This document shows, piece after piece, positions 55,142 to 64,000 of a stretch of DNA of 64,000 nucleotides (the stretch's first letter is position 1; each line of letters begins with the position of its first letter). Under the pieces are notes generated by a model. It ran no database searches. It saw only the letters and a program-made list of their open reading frames with translations, and had not been told where the DNA came from. A program made the translations under genes and the position numbers. This DNA is from Ruegeria discodermiae (GTDB lineage: Bacteria; Pseudomonadota; Alphaproteobacteria; Rhodobacterales; Rhodobacteraceae): assembly GCF_030758345.1 (NCBI RefSeq), contig NZ_JAVAMO010000004.1, forward strand, positions 302,937 through 366,936. Direction: 5' to 3'.

Positions 55142-56658
55142 GTTCGCCCCCCCGCATGGGGAAACTCGACGAACAAATGCCGGCGACCGATGCGACCAAG
55201 GTTTTGAAACCGGCTTTCGATCAGATGCTTGATCTTGGGTAAGTCATAAGGCTCCACGGCCAAAGCATCCAGATATGCGTTGAACAGCATGCGCTCGATA
55301 ACGACCGGGTCTTCTGTCGTGCGCACGGCTCCTGCGGAATAGAATTCAGCGGAATAGCTGCGGCTGCCCCAATAGGTCACGCGCATCTTAGGTGCTATTG
55401 CAACGGCCTGTTCGATCAGGTCTTTTTCTGATCGCAAGTTCAAGCGCTCCGGAATTGCAAGAACAACAAGCGAAAGGCAAAGATAGATGACACCGTTGCC
55501 GACCAGTGCGCCTATAAAGGCGGGGCGTATAGCTCCCACTTTCCGCGCCCCGTCTTTCGTCCAAAGCGAAACCAACAGCAACGCAGCAGCCGGTAACGCC
55601 GGAAGCACATAAGCGGGCAGAATGTTGGCCGCCGGCGTGAACAGGATCAACGGTGACAGACACCAAAGCAAAAGGTAGCTGTACCAGCCCCTGTCATCCT
55701 CTCGAAACTGTCGCGACGTTTGTTTTGGCCGAAGTAGAAGCGCGGCTACGAATAAGCTCCAAGGCAAGAACGCCCCCAACGCGAAGACCCAGATCATCCC
55801 TTTGGGTTCGGCATGTCCATTGCCATAAAGATCGCCCTGCCAACCCGAGACAAGAAAGCGCTCAATATGTTCTCCGATCAGGAAATAGCGCAGATATCCC
55901 GGCGTCGCGGCCTCGGCGGCCAGATACCATGGCAGAGACAGGACAATCGTCAGCAACAGACCAATGCGCCACGGCAAGTGTTTCAGAACGGGCCAACGGT
56001 TGCCAATCAGCAGCCACAGGAAGATCGGGATGCCAGTCAGAACAAGGGCAACCGGCCCCTTTGCCAGCAGACCGACGGCCAGACCGAAGAAAAACAGGTA
56101 TCCACAGCCGGCGCGGTCGGGTGCAGTCACGCAGACAAAAAATCCTGTCATACAAAGCGTGGTGCCCAGAACAAGCGCCATATCCGTCATCACAAAGGCA
56201 GACGCGCCGAAAAACAAAAGCGAAGACGTGAGGATGGTTACTGCTATCAGGGCCTGATCGGCCCCAGCCCGATACCGCATCAGTGAATAGGTCACAGCCA
56301 AGGACGCCATGCTCAGCAGCAGGATCGGAACACGCGCGCCGAAATGCCCGACCCCGAAAACTTTCATCCCAAGCGCCGTCGCCCAAGTATGCAATGGCGG
56401 CTTCGCCCAGAACGGCACGCCATAGTCGAATTGAGGCGTGATCCAGTTCCCGGTCTCCACCATCTTACGGGCGATCTCGGCGTATCTGGCCTCGGTCGTG
56501 TCCGTGATCGGAAGCCAGAAGACCAGCAAAACGCGGATGATTAGAAAGCCGGCCAAACAAGTGAACAACACGCTTCGTTGAGACGCAGTGAGCCTGAATG
56601 TGTGAAAGGGCGCAGGCTGGGTGTTGTGCGCCTGAAAGCTGGGGTCGATTGTAACCAT
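55138..56658 (-). CDS. ArnT-like family 39 glycosyltransferase
   Basis: A 506-residue integral membrane glycosyltransferase (about 12 helices) of the GT39/ArnT/PMT fold, with the acidic loop DTTEARYAEIARKM and PFWAKPPLHTWATAL. It would move a sugar from a lipid carrier to an envelope acceptor such as lipid A. I start it at the ATG at 56658 with AGGA six bases ahead; a TTG at 56697 is in frame. It is divergent from a response regulator gene. Confidence 0.85.
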   Translation of the reverse strand: MVTIDPSFQAHNTQPAPFHTFRLTASQRSVLFTCLAGFLIIRVLLVFWLPITDTTEARYAEIARKMVETGNWITPQFDYGVPFWAKPPLHTWATALGMKVFGVGHFGARVPILLLSMASLAVTYSLMRYRAGADQALIAVTILTSSLLFFGASAFVMTDMALVLGTTLCMTGFFVCVTAPDRAGCGYLFFFGLAVGLLAKGPVALVLTGIPIFLWLLIGNRWPVLKHLPWRIGLLLTIVLSLPWYLAAEAATPGYLRYFLIGEHIERFLVSGWQGDLYGNGHAEPKGMIWVFALGAFLPWSLFVAALLLRPKQTSRQFREDDRGWYSYLLLWCLSPLILFTPAANILPAYVLPALPAAALLLVSLWTKDGARKVGAIRPAFIGALVGNGVIYLCLSLVVLAIPERLNLRSEKDLIEQAVAIAPKMRVTYWGSRSYSAEFYSAGAVRTTEDPVVIERMLFNAYLDALAVEPYDLPKIKHLIESRFQNLGRIGRRHLFVEFPHAGGRT

Positions 56659-56800
56659 GGGTCCATCCTGTGAGTACAGGGACCGACTAAGGTTCAAGGA
56701 ATCCTCAGATCATGGGCGCAACTATACAATTTGGTAATGTGGTGGAAGGCGGGGGTGGAAATCCAATAGAGTGGTCGAAACCAATCCGCGGGCCCAAGCA

Positions 56801-57472
56801 ATGCGCATACTCATTGTCGAAGATGATGCCGAGACGTCAGAGTATATCAGCTCCAGCTTGAATGCGTTGGGGCACACCTACGAAGTCGCGTCTGACGGCA
56901 AACAAGCCTTCCTGCAGGCATTGGATAGCGACTTTGATGTGATGATTGTTGACCGAATGCTTCCCAAACTCGACGGTCTGGCTCTGGTTAAGTCCATTCG
57001 CAGCGCTGACGTCAAAACACCGATCATTTTCCTGAGCGCCATGAACGGCCTGCATGACCGTATTGATGGATTGGAAGCCGGTGCGGATGATTACCTTGTC
57101 AAACCATTTGCGTTCTCGGAGTTATCCGCACGGCTGATGGCGTTGACGCGGCGCCCGCCAATGCAATCTGAGCCAACCATGATAAAAGTCGCCGATCTTG
57201 AGGTGAATCTCATCGCACATACAGTCACGCGCGCGGGACAAGAGATTCCAGTACAACCTCGCGAATATCGGCTGTTGGTTCACCTGATGCGCAACGAAGG
57301 TCGCGTCGTGACACGCACGATGTTGCTCGAGGCGGTCTGGGATTTTCACTTCGACCCGAAGACCAACGTGGTCGAAACCCATATCAGCCGCTTGCGCCAG
57401 AAGATTGACAAACCGTTCGTCAAAGATCTGATCCATACGGTTCGTGGCTTCGGCTACAGCCTGCACGCCTGA
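56801..57472 (+). CDS. OmpR-family response regulator
   Basis: A 223-residue regulator: receiver domain with acidic pair ED8D9, phospho-acceptor D51 (MIVDRMLPKLDG) and Lys in LVKPFAFSEL, followed by a winged-helix DNA-binding domain (REYRLLVHLMRNEGRVVTRT, VETHISRLRQKID). A GTG at 56771 is in frame but the ATG at 56801 gives the standard N-terminus. It precedes its kinase by one base. Divergence from the arnT-like operon suggests that it controls that operon. Confidence 0.9.
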   Translation: MRILIVEDDAETSEYISSSLNALGHTYEVASDGKQAFLQALDSDFDVMIVDRMLPKLDGLALVKSIRSADVKTPIIFLSAMNGLHDRIDGLEAGADDYLVKPFAFSELSARLMALTRRPPMQSEPTMIKVADLEVNLIAHTVTRAGQEIPVQPREYRLLVHLMRNEGRVVTRTMLLEAVWDFHFDPKTNVVETHISRLRQKIDKPFVKDLIHTVRGFGYSLHA

Positions 57473-57473
57473 C

Positions 57474-58862
57474 ATGAAAATACCCTGGTCCGGCTTTCGC
57501 AGCACTTCGACGAAGCTGTCCCTGCAGTTTGCTTTGCTTTATTCGGTGCTGGTCGCGCTGATGTTTTTGGGGGCTTATCGCCTCTCGATATATGAAATCC
57601 GGGATCGCACATTCGATCGGATGCGCGCCGATGCAGAGACCTTAACGGGCGTCTATGCCAATCACGGGGCGGACCGCTTGACCGAGCATGTCAAAGCGCT
57701 GCAAACGGTGAACTTTGAGAATTCTCGGATATTCCTGCTGCTTGACCAGAACGATCGAACTGTCTCCGGAAACATATTGGAAATGGACCCGGCTGCGGTG
57801 ACCGGTGACGATGTGCAGTTCATCCCGGTCAATGACATTGAAATCGACGGAGATCATGAAGACGAAGTCAACGGCTACTGGCTCGCCCAAACTCGGATAG
57901 GCCCGTTCCAGTTCATTCAGGGGACCGGCGATCATGTGGGCAGTGAGGTGGTCGAGGCTTTGGCGGTCGCACTCGTCATCGGCTCTGTAATGGCGATCGC
58001 CGCTGGCTTGCTGGCCGGTGTCTGGGTCGGCAAAATAACCGAAAAGCGCATCGTCGATATCTCGAATACGCTGGACCGCGTTTCAACTGGTGACTTGCAG
58101 GCGCGTATTCCGACCTCTGACGGTGCCAGCGATGATTTGAGCCGGGTATCGGAAAGCGTCAACGCGACCCTCGGTCGGCTGGAAACACTGCTGGAAACGC
58201 AACAGCAGATTTCCAGTGATATCGCCCATGATCTGCGCACGCCTTTGCAGCGCTTGCGTCAACGGTTGGAACGATTGCAGAGCCAAACACAGCCTGACCC
58301 ATCCGAAGCCGGAGCGTCTCTGGTCGAAGTTGAAGATATTATCACGACTTTCAACGCATTGCTCCGGATCGCACAAGTCGAAGCCGGAGATCAACGTGCC
58401 AGATTTGAGAAGGTGGATCTCGATACGGTTGCCGAAACGGTGTTCGAAGCGTTTGAGCCATCGGCAGAAAACCAGAGCCAGACACTGCGCCTGACACGTT
58501 CACCATCGACGGCAATGGTGCTCGGGGACCGAGCCTTGTTACTGCAGCTGGCGTCGAACTTGATCGAAAACGCCCTGCGTCACTGCCCGGAGGGCACAAC
58601 AATAGATGTCACCGTCGATGCAAGCGATGGACATGCGACACTAACCGTCTCGGATAATGGCCCTGGTATTCCCATCGAGGACTGCGAACGCGTGTTCAGG
58701 CGTTTTTACCGAGGCGACAAAAGCCGAAGCAGCGCGGGTCACGGTTTAGGTCTTGCGATGGTAAGCGCCATTGCAACACTGCATGAAGCGGAGGTTTCGC
58801 TGAGTGACAACGAACCAGGCCTGACTGTAGGCATTACGTTCCGCGGACTAAAAGTCGACTAA
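57474..58862 (+). CDS. Sensor histidine kinase
   Basis: A 462-residue membrane kinase: helix 1 at ~18-36, a ~125-residue acidic periplasmic sensor, helix 2 at ~163-187, HAMP, HisKA with the phospho-acceptor His in SDIAHDLRTPL (H252), and HATPase_c (NLIENALRHCPEG, DNGPGIP, GHGLGLAMV). The sensor's acidic IEIDGDHEDEVNG could bind cations or cationic peptides. Pairs with the response regulator. Confidence 0.9.
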   Translation: MKIPWSGFRSTSTKLSLQFALLYSVLVALMFLGAYRLSIYEIRDRTFDRMRADAETLTGVYANHGADRLTEHVKALQTVNFENSRIFLLLDQNDRTVSGNILEMDPAAVTGDDVQFIPVNDIEIDGDHEDEVNGYWLAQTRIGPFQFIQGTGDHVGSEVVEALAVALVIGSVMAIAAGLLAGVWVGKITEKRIVDISNTLDRVSTGDLQARIPTSDGASDDLSRVSESVNATLGRLETLLETQQQISSDIAHDLRTPLQRLRQRLERLQSQTQPDPSEAGASLVEVEDIITTFNALLRIAQVEAGDQRARFEKVDLDTVAETVFEAFEPSAENQSQTLRLTRSPSTAMVLGDRALLLQLASNLIENALRHCPEGTTIDVTVDASDGHATLTVSDNGPGIPIEDCERVFRRFYRGDKSRSSAGHGLGLAMVSAIATLHEAEVSLSDNEPGLTVGITFRGLKVD

Positions 58863-59046
58863 CACTCCTCCTCCGCATTCGATCCGGATCCGGTCTAAGG
58901 CCAACATTACCAATCTGTATTGTTCCCGACATCTTGCGGGTAACCGCGATGCTGTTTGTGGCACCAGCGGCGCAGGCAGGCTTACCTCTTTCCTCCATGC
59001 GCTGACGGGGGCCAAGGCCGATCCTTGGAGCAATACGGAGAAACAC

Positions 59047-60522
59047 TTGAACAGACGCGATTTTCTAACGGCGGCGAGTTCTGCTGCTTTGTTGCCACTG
59101 TCAGGCGCGACATGGGCGCAAGCCGCAACACGTCCATTGCCGATCATCCCAATCACTGATGTGACAGCGGGGGGCGACAGACGGATCAAATTGAACCTGC
59201 AGGCCGCCACTCATGACTTTGGAACAGGTGCGGCCAGTGCCACGTTTGGTATCAATCACTCCTATCTCGGCCCGGTGGTTCGTGCGAAGCAAGGACAGAC
59301 GCTGCCCTTCGATGTCACAAACGGTATAGGCGAGGTGACGACCTTGCATTGGCATGGGTTGCACATACCCGGCGAGGTGGATGGCGGCCCGCATCAGGAA
59401 ATCAAACCCGGCGAGGTTTGGTCGCCGGACGTGCCGGTCACGCAGCGAGCCTCTATGAATTGGTTTCATTCCCACATGCATGGCAAAACGGCGAGGCAGA
59501 CTTATACAGGTTTGGCAGGTGTTTTATTGATCGAGGATGACGCTAGCCTGTCTGCCGATCTTCCCAGCACATATGGCGTGGATGACTTTATGCTGATCTT
59601 GCAGGACAAGATGTTCAACTGCTCTAGCCAGATGGACTATGTCCTGACCGGCGAAGTATTTGAAGAGGGCTTCACGGGCGACACTCTTGTGGTGAACGGA
59701 GCAGTCGCGCCGGTGGCTCAGACAGTGCCACAGGGATTGGTTCGCCTACGCATTCTGAACGCCTGCAATGCGCGGTTTCTGACCTTGTCATTGCAAACCG
59801 GGCCGATGACTGTGATCGCATCGGATGGCGGTTTTTTGGCCTCGTCGGTCCAAACCGAAAACATCCTAATGTCGCCGGGCGAGCGCTATGAAGTTCTGAT
59901 CGATACGAGAACCGCGGACGCCAATGCACTGATGGTGAGTTTTGGTGAGGACGAGGGGTTTGTGGGAATCCTGGGCTCGATGTTCGGCGGCGGTGGCAAT
60001 GCCATACCTGCCTTAACTCTGAACCGGCGGGCCGAAGCAGGGTTCACAGGGTCGCTGCCAGATAGGCTGGCCAATCTTTCCTCGGCAGACTCTACCGAAG
60101 CAACGGTCACCAGATCCTTTCAGCTGAACATGGGCGGGAGTGAGGAATTGGCGACTCTTGCCACCCTTTGGGGCAACGTATGTGGCGATGGCGGCATGGG
60201 GATCAACGGCCGACCCATGAAGATGGATCGCATTGATGAACATGTCCGCCAAGGTGACACCGAGATCTGGCGGATCGCCTCGGACGACCAACTGCATCCC
60301 TTCCACATTCACGGATGTTCTTTCCGCATCCTCACGCAGAATGGTGCGGAACCACCCGCCTACGCACAGGGTTGGAAGGACATGGTGCATGTCGAAAACG
60401 AGTGGTCCGAGGTGCTGGTCCGGTTCGACCATCCCGCAACCAGTGACGCACCGTACATGTATCACTGCCACATTCTGGAACACGAAGATTGCGGGATGAT
60501 GGGGCAGTTCACGGTCGGTTAA
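59047..60522 (+). CDS. Tat-exported multicopper oxidase
   Basis: A 491-residue protein. TTG start with GGAG six bases ahead; Tat signal NRRDFLTAASSAALLPL. Copper motifs are complete: LHWHGLHIPG, WFHSHMHG, HPFHIHG and YHCHILEHEDCGMM with a Met axial ligand for type 1 copper. Similar to CueO/CopA-type oxidases that protect the periplasm from copper or oxidise metals. It lies downstream of a two-component system; a role in copper or metal stress is likely. Confidence 0.9.
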   Translation: MNRRDFLTAASSAALLPLSGATWAQAATRPLPIIPITDVTAGGDRRIKLNLQAATHDFGTGAASATFGINHSYLGPVVRAKQGQTLPFDVTNGIGEVTTLHWHGLHIPGEVDGGPHQEIKPGEVWSPDVPVTQRASMNWFHSHMHGKTARQTYTGLAGVLLIEDDASLSADLPSTYGVDDFMLILQDKMFNCSSQMDYVLTGEVFEEGFTGDTLVVNGAVAPVAQTVPQGLVRLRILNACNARFLTLSLQTGPMTVIASDGGFLASSVQTENILMSPGERYEVLIDTRTADANALMVSFGEDEGFVGILGSMFGGGGNAIPALTLNRRAEAGFTGSLPDRLANLSSADSTEATVTRSFQLNMGGSEELATLATLWGNVCGDGGMGINGRPMKMDRIDEHVRQGDTEIWRIASDDQLHPFHIHGCSFRILTQNGAEPPAYAQGWKDMVHVENEWSEVLVRFDHPATSDAPYMYHCHILEHEDCGMMGQFTVG

Positions 60523-60752
60523 AACCGCGATCCCTCACCGGTTCAATCAATATTTGGTCCGCTCGCGCACTTCTCGGCTTGCCCAAAATCCGCAGGATTT
60601 GACACGGAAAGCCCAATAAAGCCAACCGCGACGCCCAAAATCGCAGACCTAACCAATCTGTCATATTCAAGCAAAGTCGTGGAGAGAATGCGCCCGTTAG
60701 TTAGTGATGCAAGCGGAAAGCACCGCTTTACAGATGAGAAGGGAAATCGCGC

Positions 60753-61094
60753 ATGAAGAACGTAGCTATTTTGGCGGCCAGTGCAGGTACGCTGAGCCTT
60801 CTTTGCACTATGGGCAGTGCCCAATCGGCTGCAGATCAACCGCCTCTGGCGTCACCGTTAACGTTTAATGAAGCCATCTCAATAGCGCTTGAGGAACAAC
60901 CCGGAACGATCGCAGAGATCGCTTTGGAACGCTCCAATGGTGACGTTGTGATCGACATCGAAGTCATCAACGAAGTCGGTGACGAAGTCGAATTCCACCT
61001 CGATCCTGCAACTGGCGAAATTCTCTCCTCATGGACAGATGACGACCCCGGCGATGATCCAGGCGAGACCGACGACGCAGATGCGGACGGTTGA
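60753..61094 (+). CDS. PepSY domain-containing exported protein
   Basis: A 113-residue protein: signal peptide (to about SAQSA), then one PepSY domain (FNEAISIALEEQPGTIAEIA, DVVIDIEVINEVGDEVEF, DPATGEIL) and an acidic Asp/Gly-rich tail. PepSY proteins modulate or bind periplasmic proteins and often sit with two-component systems. Located after the multicopper oxidase gene, 230 bases away. Confidence 0.82.
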   Translation: MKNVAILAASAGTLSLLCTMGSAQSAADQPPLASPLTFNEAISIALEEQPGTIAEIALERSNGDVVIDIEVINEVGDEVEFHLDPATGEILSSWTDDDPGDDPGETDDADADG

Positions 61095-61250
61095 GGTGCC
61101 GATACCTCTGAGTACTGGTTCGCCTCGAAGAAGGCTTTGCCCGAACCCAAGGTGACTTCACCAGGCTCCGCGTGAATCTGGTCAACAGCGGCCAGTATTC
61201 TGCTCAGTACAACAGAAATCCTGCCAACCCACCCAAAAAAGGATATCAAA

Positions 61251-61757
61251 ATGAATGTGTTAACCAAGACACTTTGCGTTTCTTATGCGGTGCTGACCAG
61301 CGCCGCGTACGCCGGCCCTCACGTGGAAATGAGCATCCCTCTCGAATGGGCGCAGACCGCCGCCACGGTTGCGTCTCAAACCTGCGCAGATATGGGGTTT
61401 GCTACAACGGTCACGATTGTGGACCAACGTGCCCAACCCCGCGTCCAACTGATGCGCGAAGGCGCATTCCCGCATACCATTCACACCAGCAGCCGTAAGG
61501 CAATCACGGCTGCGTCACGCCGCGAAGCGACCTCGGTGATTGAGGCCGAAAACGAGCATGAGCCTACGTTGGGTGCTGTCTTCAATGAAATCGGCCTGAT
61601 TACACTTTCGGGGGGCATCCCGATTGTTTACGAAGGCGCCGTCATCGGTGGCATCGGAATTGCTGGGTCTCCCGGAGAGGACACAAATGGCATGGAATTC
61701 GACGACATCTGCGCCGAAGCAGGTATTGCGGCAATAAGCGAACAACTGAAACCGTAG
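61251..61757 (+). CDS. HbpS/GlcG-family exported protein
   Basis: A 168-residue protein with a signal peptide (cleavage near AAYAG) and the GlcG/HbpS fold: ATVASQTCADMGFATTVTIV, TSSRKAITAASR and GGIPIVYEGAVIGGIGIAG. HbpS binds heme and senses redox stress in actinobacteria; here it may bind heme or a metal. AAGGA precedes the ATG. A GC-rich hairpin (61777-61800) follows it. Confidence 0.82.
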   Translation: MNVLTKTLCVSYAVLTSAAYAGPHVEMSIPLEWAQTAATVASQTCADMGFATTVTIVDQRAQPRVQLMREGAFPHTIHTSSRKAITAASRREATSVIEAENEHEPTLGAVFNEIGLITLSGGIPIVYEGAVIGGIGIAGSPGEDTNGMEFDDICAEAGIAAISEQLKP

Positions 61758-62134
61758 CGACAACTGACTTGAACAGAGGGGCATCCTTGGGAGCCCCTCC
61801 TGCCTACGACTACTCCAAGGTCAGCTTTAAGAAGTGACCCGAGACTTTAGCGTAGCTGCAGCGAATGGCTGTTTCCGCCTGCCGTGTTTTTCGCCTCCGT
61901 CGCAAAGTGCACAAAGCGGTCTTTCTGCCGGAAAATTTTGACGGCAGATTTGTCCCGCACTTCCGACATTGGCGCTACGTCCCCAGCCACCCTAGTGCGG
62001 TGACCAGCGTTCCGACGCACCCAAAGAGGGATCGGTAGCCCCGATTCACGCTCTTTTTCTGCAAAACGCACAAAAAAACCGCACAAAATCAGTTGCGGAC
62101 AATCTGTGGTTTGCGCTTAAGATATTGATTTTAT
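61758..62134. other. Gene-free stretch before tRNA-Trp
   Basis: No gene supported. A hairpin GAGGGGC / GCCCCTC (61777-61800) 20 bases after the HbpS-like gene could end its transcript, without a T-run. The rest is non-coding; the 3' end of the tRNA gene is a common integration site but no integrase or second copy of the tRNA end is seen in this window. Confidence 0.4.
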
Positions 62135-62210
62135 TGGCAGGGGCAGCAGGGTTCGAACCCGCGACCTACGGTTTTGGAGACCGTCGCTCTACCAACTGAG
62201 CTATACCCCT
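62135..62210 (-). tRNA. tRNA-Trp (anticodon CCA)
   Basis: On the minus strand the gene begins AGGGGTATAGCTCAGTTGG and ends GGTTCGAACCC...TGCCA. The anticodon stem ACGGT/ACCGT encloses CTCCAAA, anticodon CCA, decoding UGG (Trp). The acceptor stem AGGGGTA/TGCCCCT has one G-U pair, and the 3' CCA is encoded. Confidence 0.95.
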
Positions 62211-62370
62211 AAGGCCGCGCTTGGAATAGGCCAGCGGCGCGCCGGACTCAAGGGGGTTTCGACTGCTTGCCGCATATTTTCTGACCCTCCGTCTGGGCCG
62301 GTCAAGAAAACGGATTGCACCGCTGCGATGATCGGGTAAGACGGAGACCGGTTTTTCAGGGGAAGCAAAC

Positions 62371-63075
62371 GTGAGCCTGCGCAAAAAGATCGCCGATAGC
62401 GAAACGGTCCTGAACTGGGCCGCGCGCCGGATCGCCTGGTATATCCGGCTGGTGCGCAAGCACTCCACCTGGCAGCGCGTAGGGTACGAGGATCTGGATG
62501 CGCTGGTGGACCAGAAGGAGCCGGTGATTGTGGTTCTCTGGCACCAAAGGCTAGCCCAATCGCCTTATTTCTTCCCGCTGGAAAGGGGACGCATATGCTC
62601 GATCACCTCGGCTGCGCGCGCGGGCAGCATGGTTGGCCGGGTGCAGAAACTGTTCGGTATGGACACGATTGCCATGTCCAGCCGCACCCGCCATGTGGCG
62701 CTATCACGTGCGGTGCTGGGCAAGATGAAAGAAGGGATTTCCATCGGCATCGCCGCTGACGGTCCGCGTGGGCCGGAACGGGTGTCCTCGACCGTGCCGC
62801 TGATCTGGGCGCGCAGTTCGGGCAAGCGGGTCTTCGGTATCACCTATTCCAGCCGCCATGCATCAGAGGCGGGCACCTGGGACCGACTGCTGCTGCCCCG
62901 CCCCTGGCGCAACGAGGGCGTGCTGCTATGCCGGGAATGGAAAGAGACGGTGCCGCGCAAGGCCAGCGAGGGGGAGATCGAGACGCTGCGACAGAGCCTT
63001 GAGCAGCACATGAACGATATTACGGCGGAGGCCGACCGGATGGTCGGACGCACGCCTTGGGTGCCGGAAGCCTGA
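62371..63075 (+). CDS. DUF374 lysophospholipid acyltransferase family protein
   Basis: A 234-residue membrane-associated acyltransferase-like protein. Conserved DUF374 segments are VIVVLWHQRLAQSPYF, GISIGIAADGPRGPERV and LLLPRPWRNEG. The catalytic-type His is in LWHQR. Function is probably acylation in lipid or lipid A metabolism; details unknown. It is transcribed away from tRNA-Trp. Confidence 0.85.
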   Translation: MSLRKKIADSETVLNWAARRIAWYIRLVRKHSTWQRVGYEDLDALVDQKEPVIVVLWHQRLAQSPYFFPLERGRICSITSAARAGSMVGRVQKLFGMDTIAMSSRTRHVALSRAVLGKMKEGISIGIAADGPRGPERVSSTVPLIWARSSGKRVFGITYSSRHASEAGTWDRLLLPRPWRNEGVLLCREWKETVPRKASEGEIETLRQSLEQHMNDITAEADRMVGRTPWVPEA

Positions 63076-63109
63076 AGCCTGTCGGGCATCGGCGCCGCCG
63101 CGCGCGATT

Positions 63110-63850
63110 TCAGTCGAAGACCACCTCGTAGAGCAACTTGAGCGACACAAGCGCCAGCGCGATCTCGACCAGGAGGAAGAACAGGCGCTCGGGCAAGGCG
63201 CGGGATATGGCGGCCCCGCTCCATGCGCCTGCCAGTGCCAGCGGGGCCAGCCAGATCGCCTGCGAGGCGCTGTTCAAAGTGACCTGTTCCGCAAGGATGT
63301 AGGGTGGGAGCTTGAGCAGATTCACAATTGTGAAAAAGATCGTCACCGTCCCGAGATACACCATTTTGTCCAACCGCTGAGGCAGGACATAGGCTTGAAA
63401 CGGCGGGCCACCGGCATGAGAGATGTAGCTGGTCAGCCCGGCCAATGTGCCCCAGAAAATACCGCGCGGCAGATCGGCGGGACGCGCGGGCGGTTCTTGT
63501 TTGGCGAAACGACCGCGAAGCGCATTGATCAGGTATGCAATGCCGATCCCGGCAACCAGCAGCTTGACCGCATCGCCGGGCACGAAAGACACCGCAAAAA
63601 AGCCGATCAGAACACCGCACATGGCTCCGGGAAGGAGGATCTTGAGGTTTCGGGCCGAGAAAGCCCTGCGAAACAGATAAACGGCATAACAATCGGCAAC
63701 GATATAGAGCGGCAACAGCAGCCCAGCAGCCCGCGCCGGATCCATAAACAGGGACATGAGCGGCACCGAAAGCAGGGCGATCATCGGCACGCCCCCTTTG
63801 GAGAGCCCCAACAGAAGCGCCGCGAGGCCGGCGATCAACCAATATTCCAT
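63110..63850 (-). CDS. TauE/SafE family sulfite/organosulfonate exporter-type permease
   Basis: A 246-residue inner-membrane protein with seven or eight helices. It has the TauE/SafE repeats: GLSKGGVPMIALLSVPLMSL near the N-terminus and FWGTLAGLTSYISHAGGPPF in the middle. Such permeases export small anions, often sulfur compounds; the substrate is unknown here. Convergent with the DUF374 gene. Confidence 0.87.
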   Translation of the reverse strand: MEYWLIAGLAALLLGLSKGGVPMIALLSVPLMSLFMDPARAAGLLLPLYIVADCYAVYLFRRAFSARNLKILLPGAMCGVLIGFFAVSFVPGDAVKLLVAGIGIAYLINALRGRFAKQEPPARPADLPRGIFWGTLAGLTSYISHAGGPPFQAYVLPQRLDKMVYLGTVTIFFTIVNLLKLPPYILAEQVTLNSASQAIWLAPLALAGAWSGAAISRALPERLFFLLVEIALALVSLKLLYEVVFD

Positions 63851-63943
63851 ATGTGATGCCCCGTTGCCCTGTCGGGTAACCTCTTAGCCCTTCCCGGCTG
63901 GTCGTACAAACCTTACAGCTTGCGTCATTAATACACTGTGGTG

Positions 63944-63976
63944 GAAAGAAAAAGGGCGCCCCGACGGGCGCCCTTT
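63944..63976 (-). terminator. Intrinsic terminator for a gene right of the window
   Basis: AAAGGGCGCCC (63951-63961) and GGGCGCCCTTT (63966-63976) are perfect 11-base arms with a four-base loop. On the minus strand the hairpin is followed by a T-rich tract (complement of 63944-63953), so it terminates a transcript entering from beyond the right edge. Confidence 0.75.
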
Positions 63977-64000
63977 CCGTTTGATCATTCGCTAGAGCGA

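Noticed and set aside
62135..62210. tRNA-Trp as the attachment site of a genomic island covering 47.7-62.1 kb
   Set aside because: No integrase and no second copy of the tRNA 3' end could be found by eye; a genome-wide search would be needed.

Overview
The window reads as a chromosomal segment of a Rhodobacterales alphaproteobacterium of the Roseobacter group, probably near Ruegeria. The evidence is GC-rich coding, the gene families present (UPF0260, TIGR01459 HAD hydrolase, DUF3500, PotFGHI, carboxyspermidine pathway, SURF1 beside cyoABCD) and dense operons with ATGA stop/start overlaps. The genus is inferred from gene content only.

Layout. 0-2.6 kb: a sugar-acid catabolic pair (SDR partial, UxaA-type dehydratase) divergent from a GntR regulator, with symmetric operator candidates between them. 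2.6-7 kb: ribF, a UPF0260 protein, threonine aldolase, a small membrane protein and an FMN-dependent glutamate synthase-like protein. 7-11.8 kb: a cyoABCD-surf1 quinol oxidase operon on the minus strand. 12-19 kb: an MFS transporter, a YceI-like/OmpA fusion, a secreted caspase-like protein with a C-terminal CxxCH motif, and a TonB/ExbB/ExbD/ExbD operon. 19.3-28.3 kb: a polyamine uptake and catabolism locus (spuC-puuB-like, GntR regulator, potFGHI-like, second puuB-like). 28.4-32.4 kb: a second, divergent cyoABCD operon. 32.4-42.2 kb: mostly housekeeping and metabolic genes (aldo/keto reductase, LysR, DUF3500, HAD, MaoC, GFA, hydrolase, HCCA isomerase, prs, Hint protein). 42.4-47.6 kb: a complete polyamine biosynthesis operon from arginine to spermidine (speA, carboxyspermidine dehydrogenase, nspC, speB).

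47.7-53.8 kb is an accessory stretch that looks lower in GC. It holds a secreted beta-barrel-like protein, two paralogous NHLP-type RiPP precursor genes flanking an EamA/DMT permease, a DUF1127-like small protein, a frameshifted SRAP pseudogene and an AAC(6')-like acetyltransferase, separated by gene-poor DNA with strong palindromes. The precursor pair has no recognisable maturase, protease or ABC exporter nearby and is the best candidate here for an undescribed system.

53.8-61.8 kb is a possible envelope-stress module: GtrA, GtrB/ArnC-like and ArnT-like glycosyltransferases, divergent from an OmpR/EnvZ-type two-component pair, followed by a Tat-exported multicopper oxidase, a PepSY protein and an HbpS/GlcG-like protein. 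The window ends with tRNA-Trp(CCA), a DUF374 acyltransferase, a TauE/SafE permease and an intrinsic terminator for a gene beyond the right edge.

Polyamines are a linking theme: one locus makes putrescine and spermidine, and another about 14 kb away imports and degrades them. Respiration is another, with two non-identical bo3-type quinol oxidases in one window.
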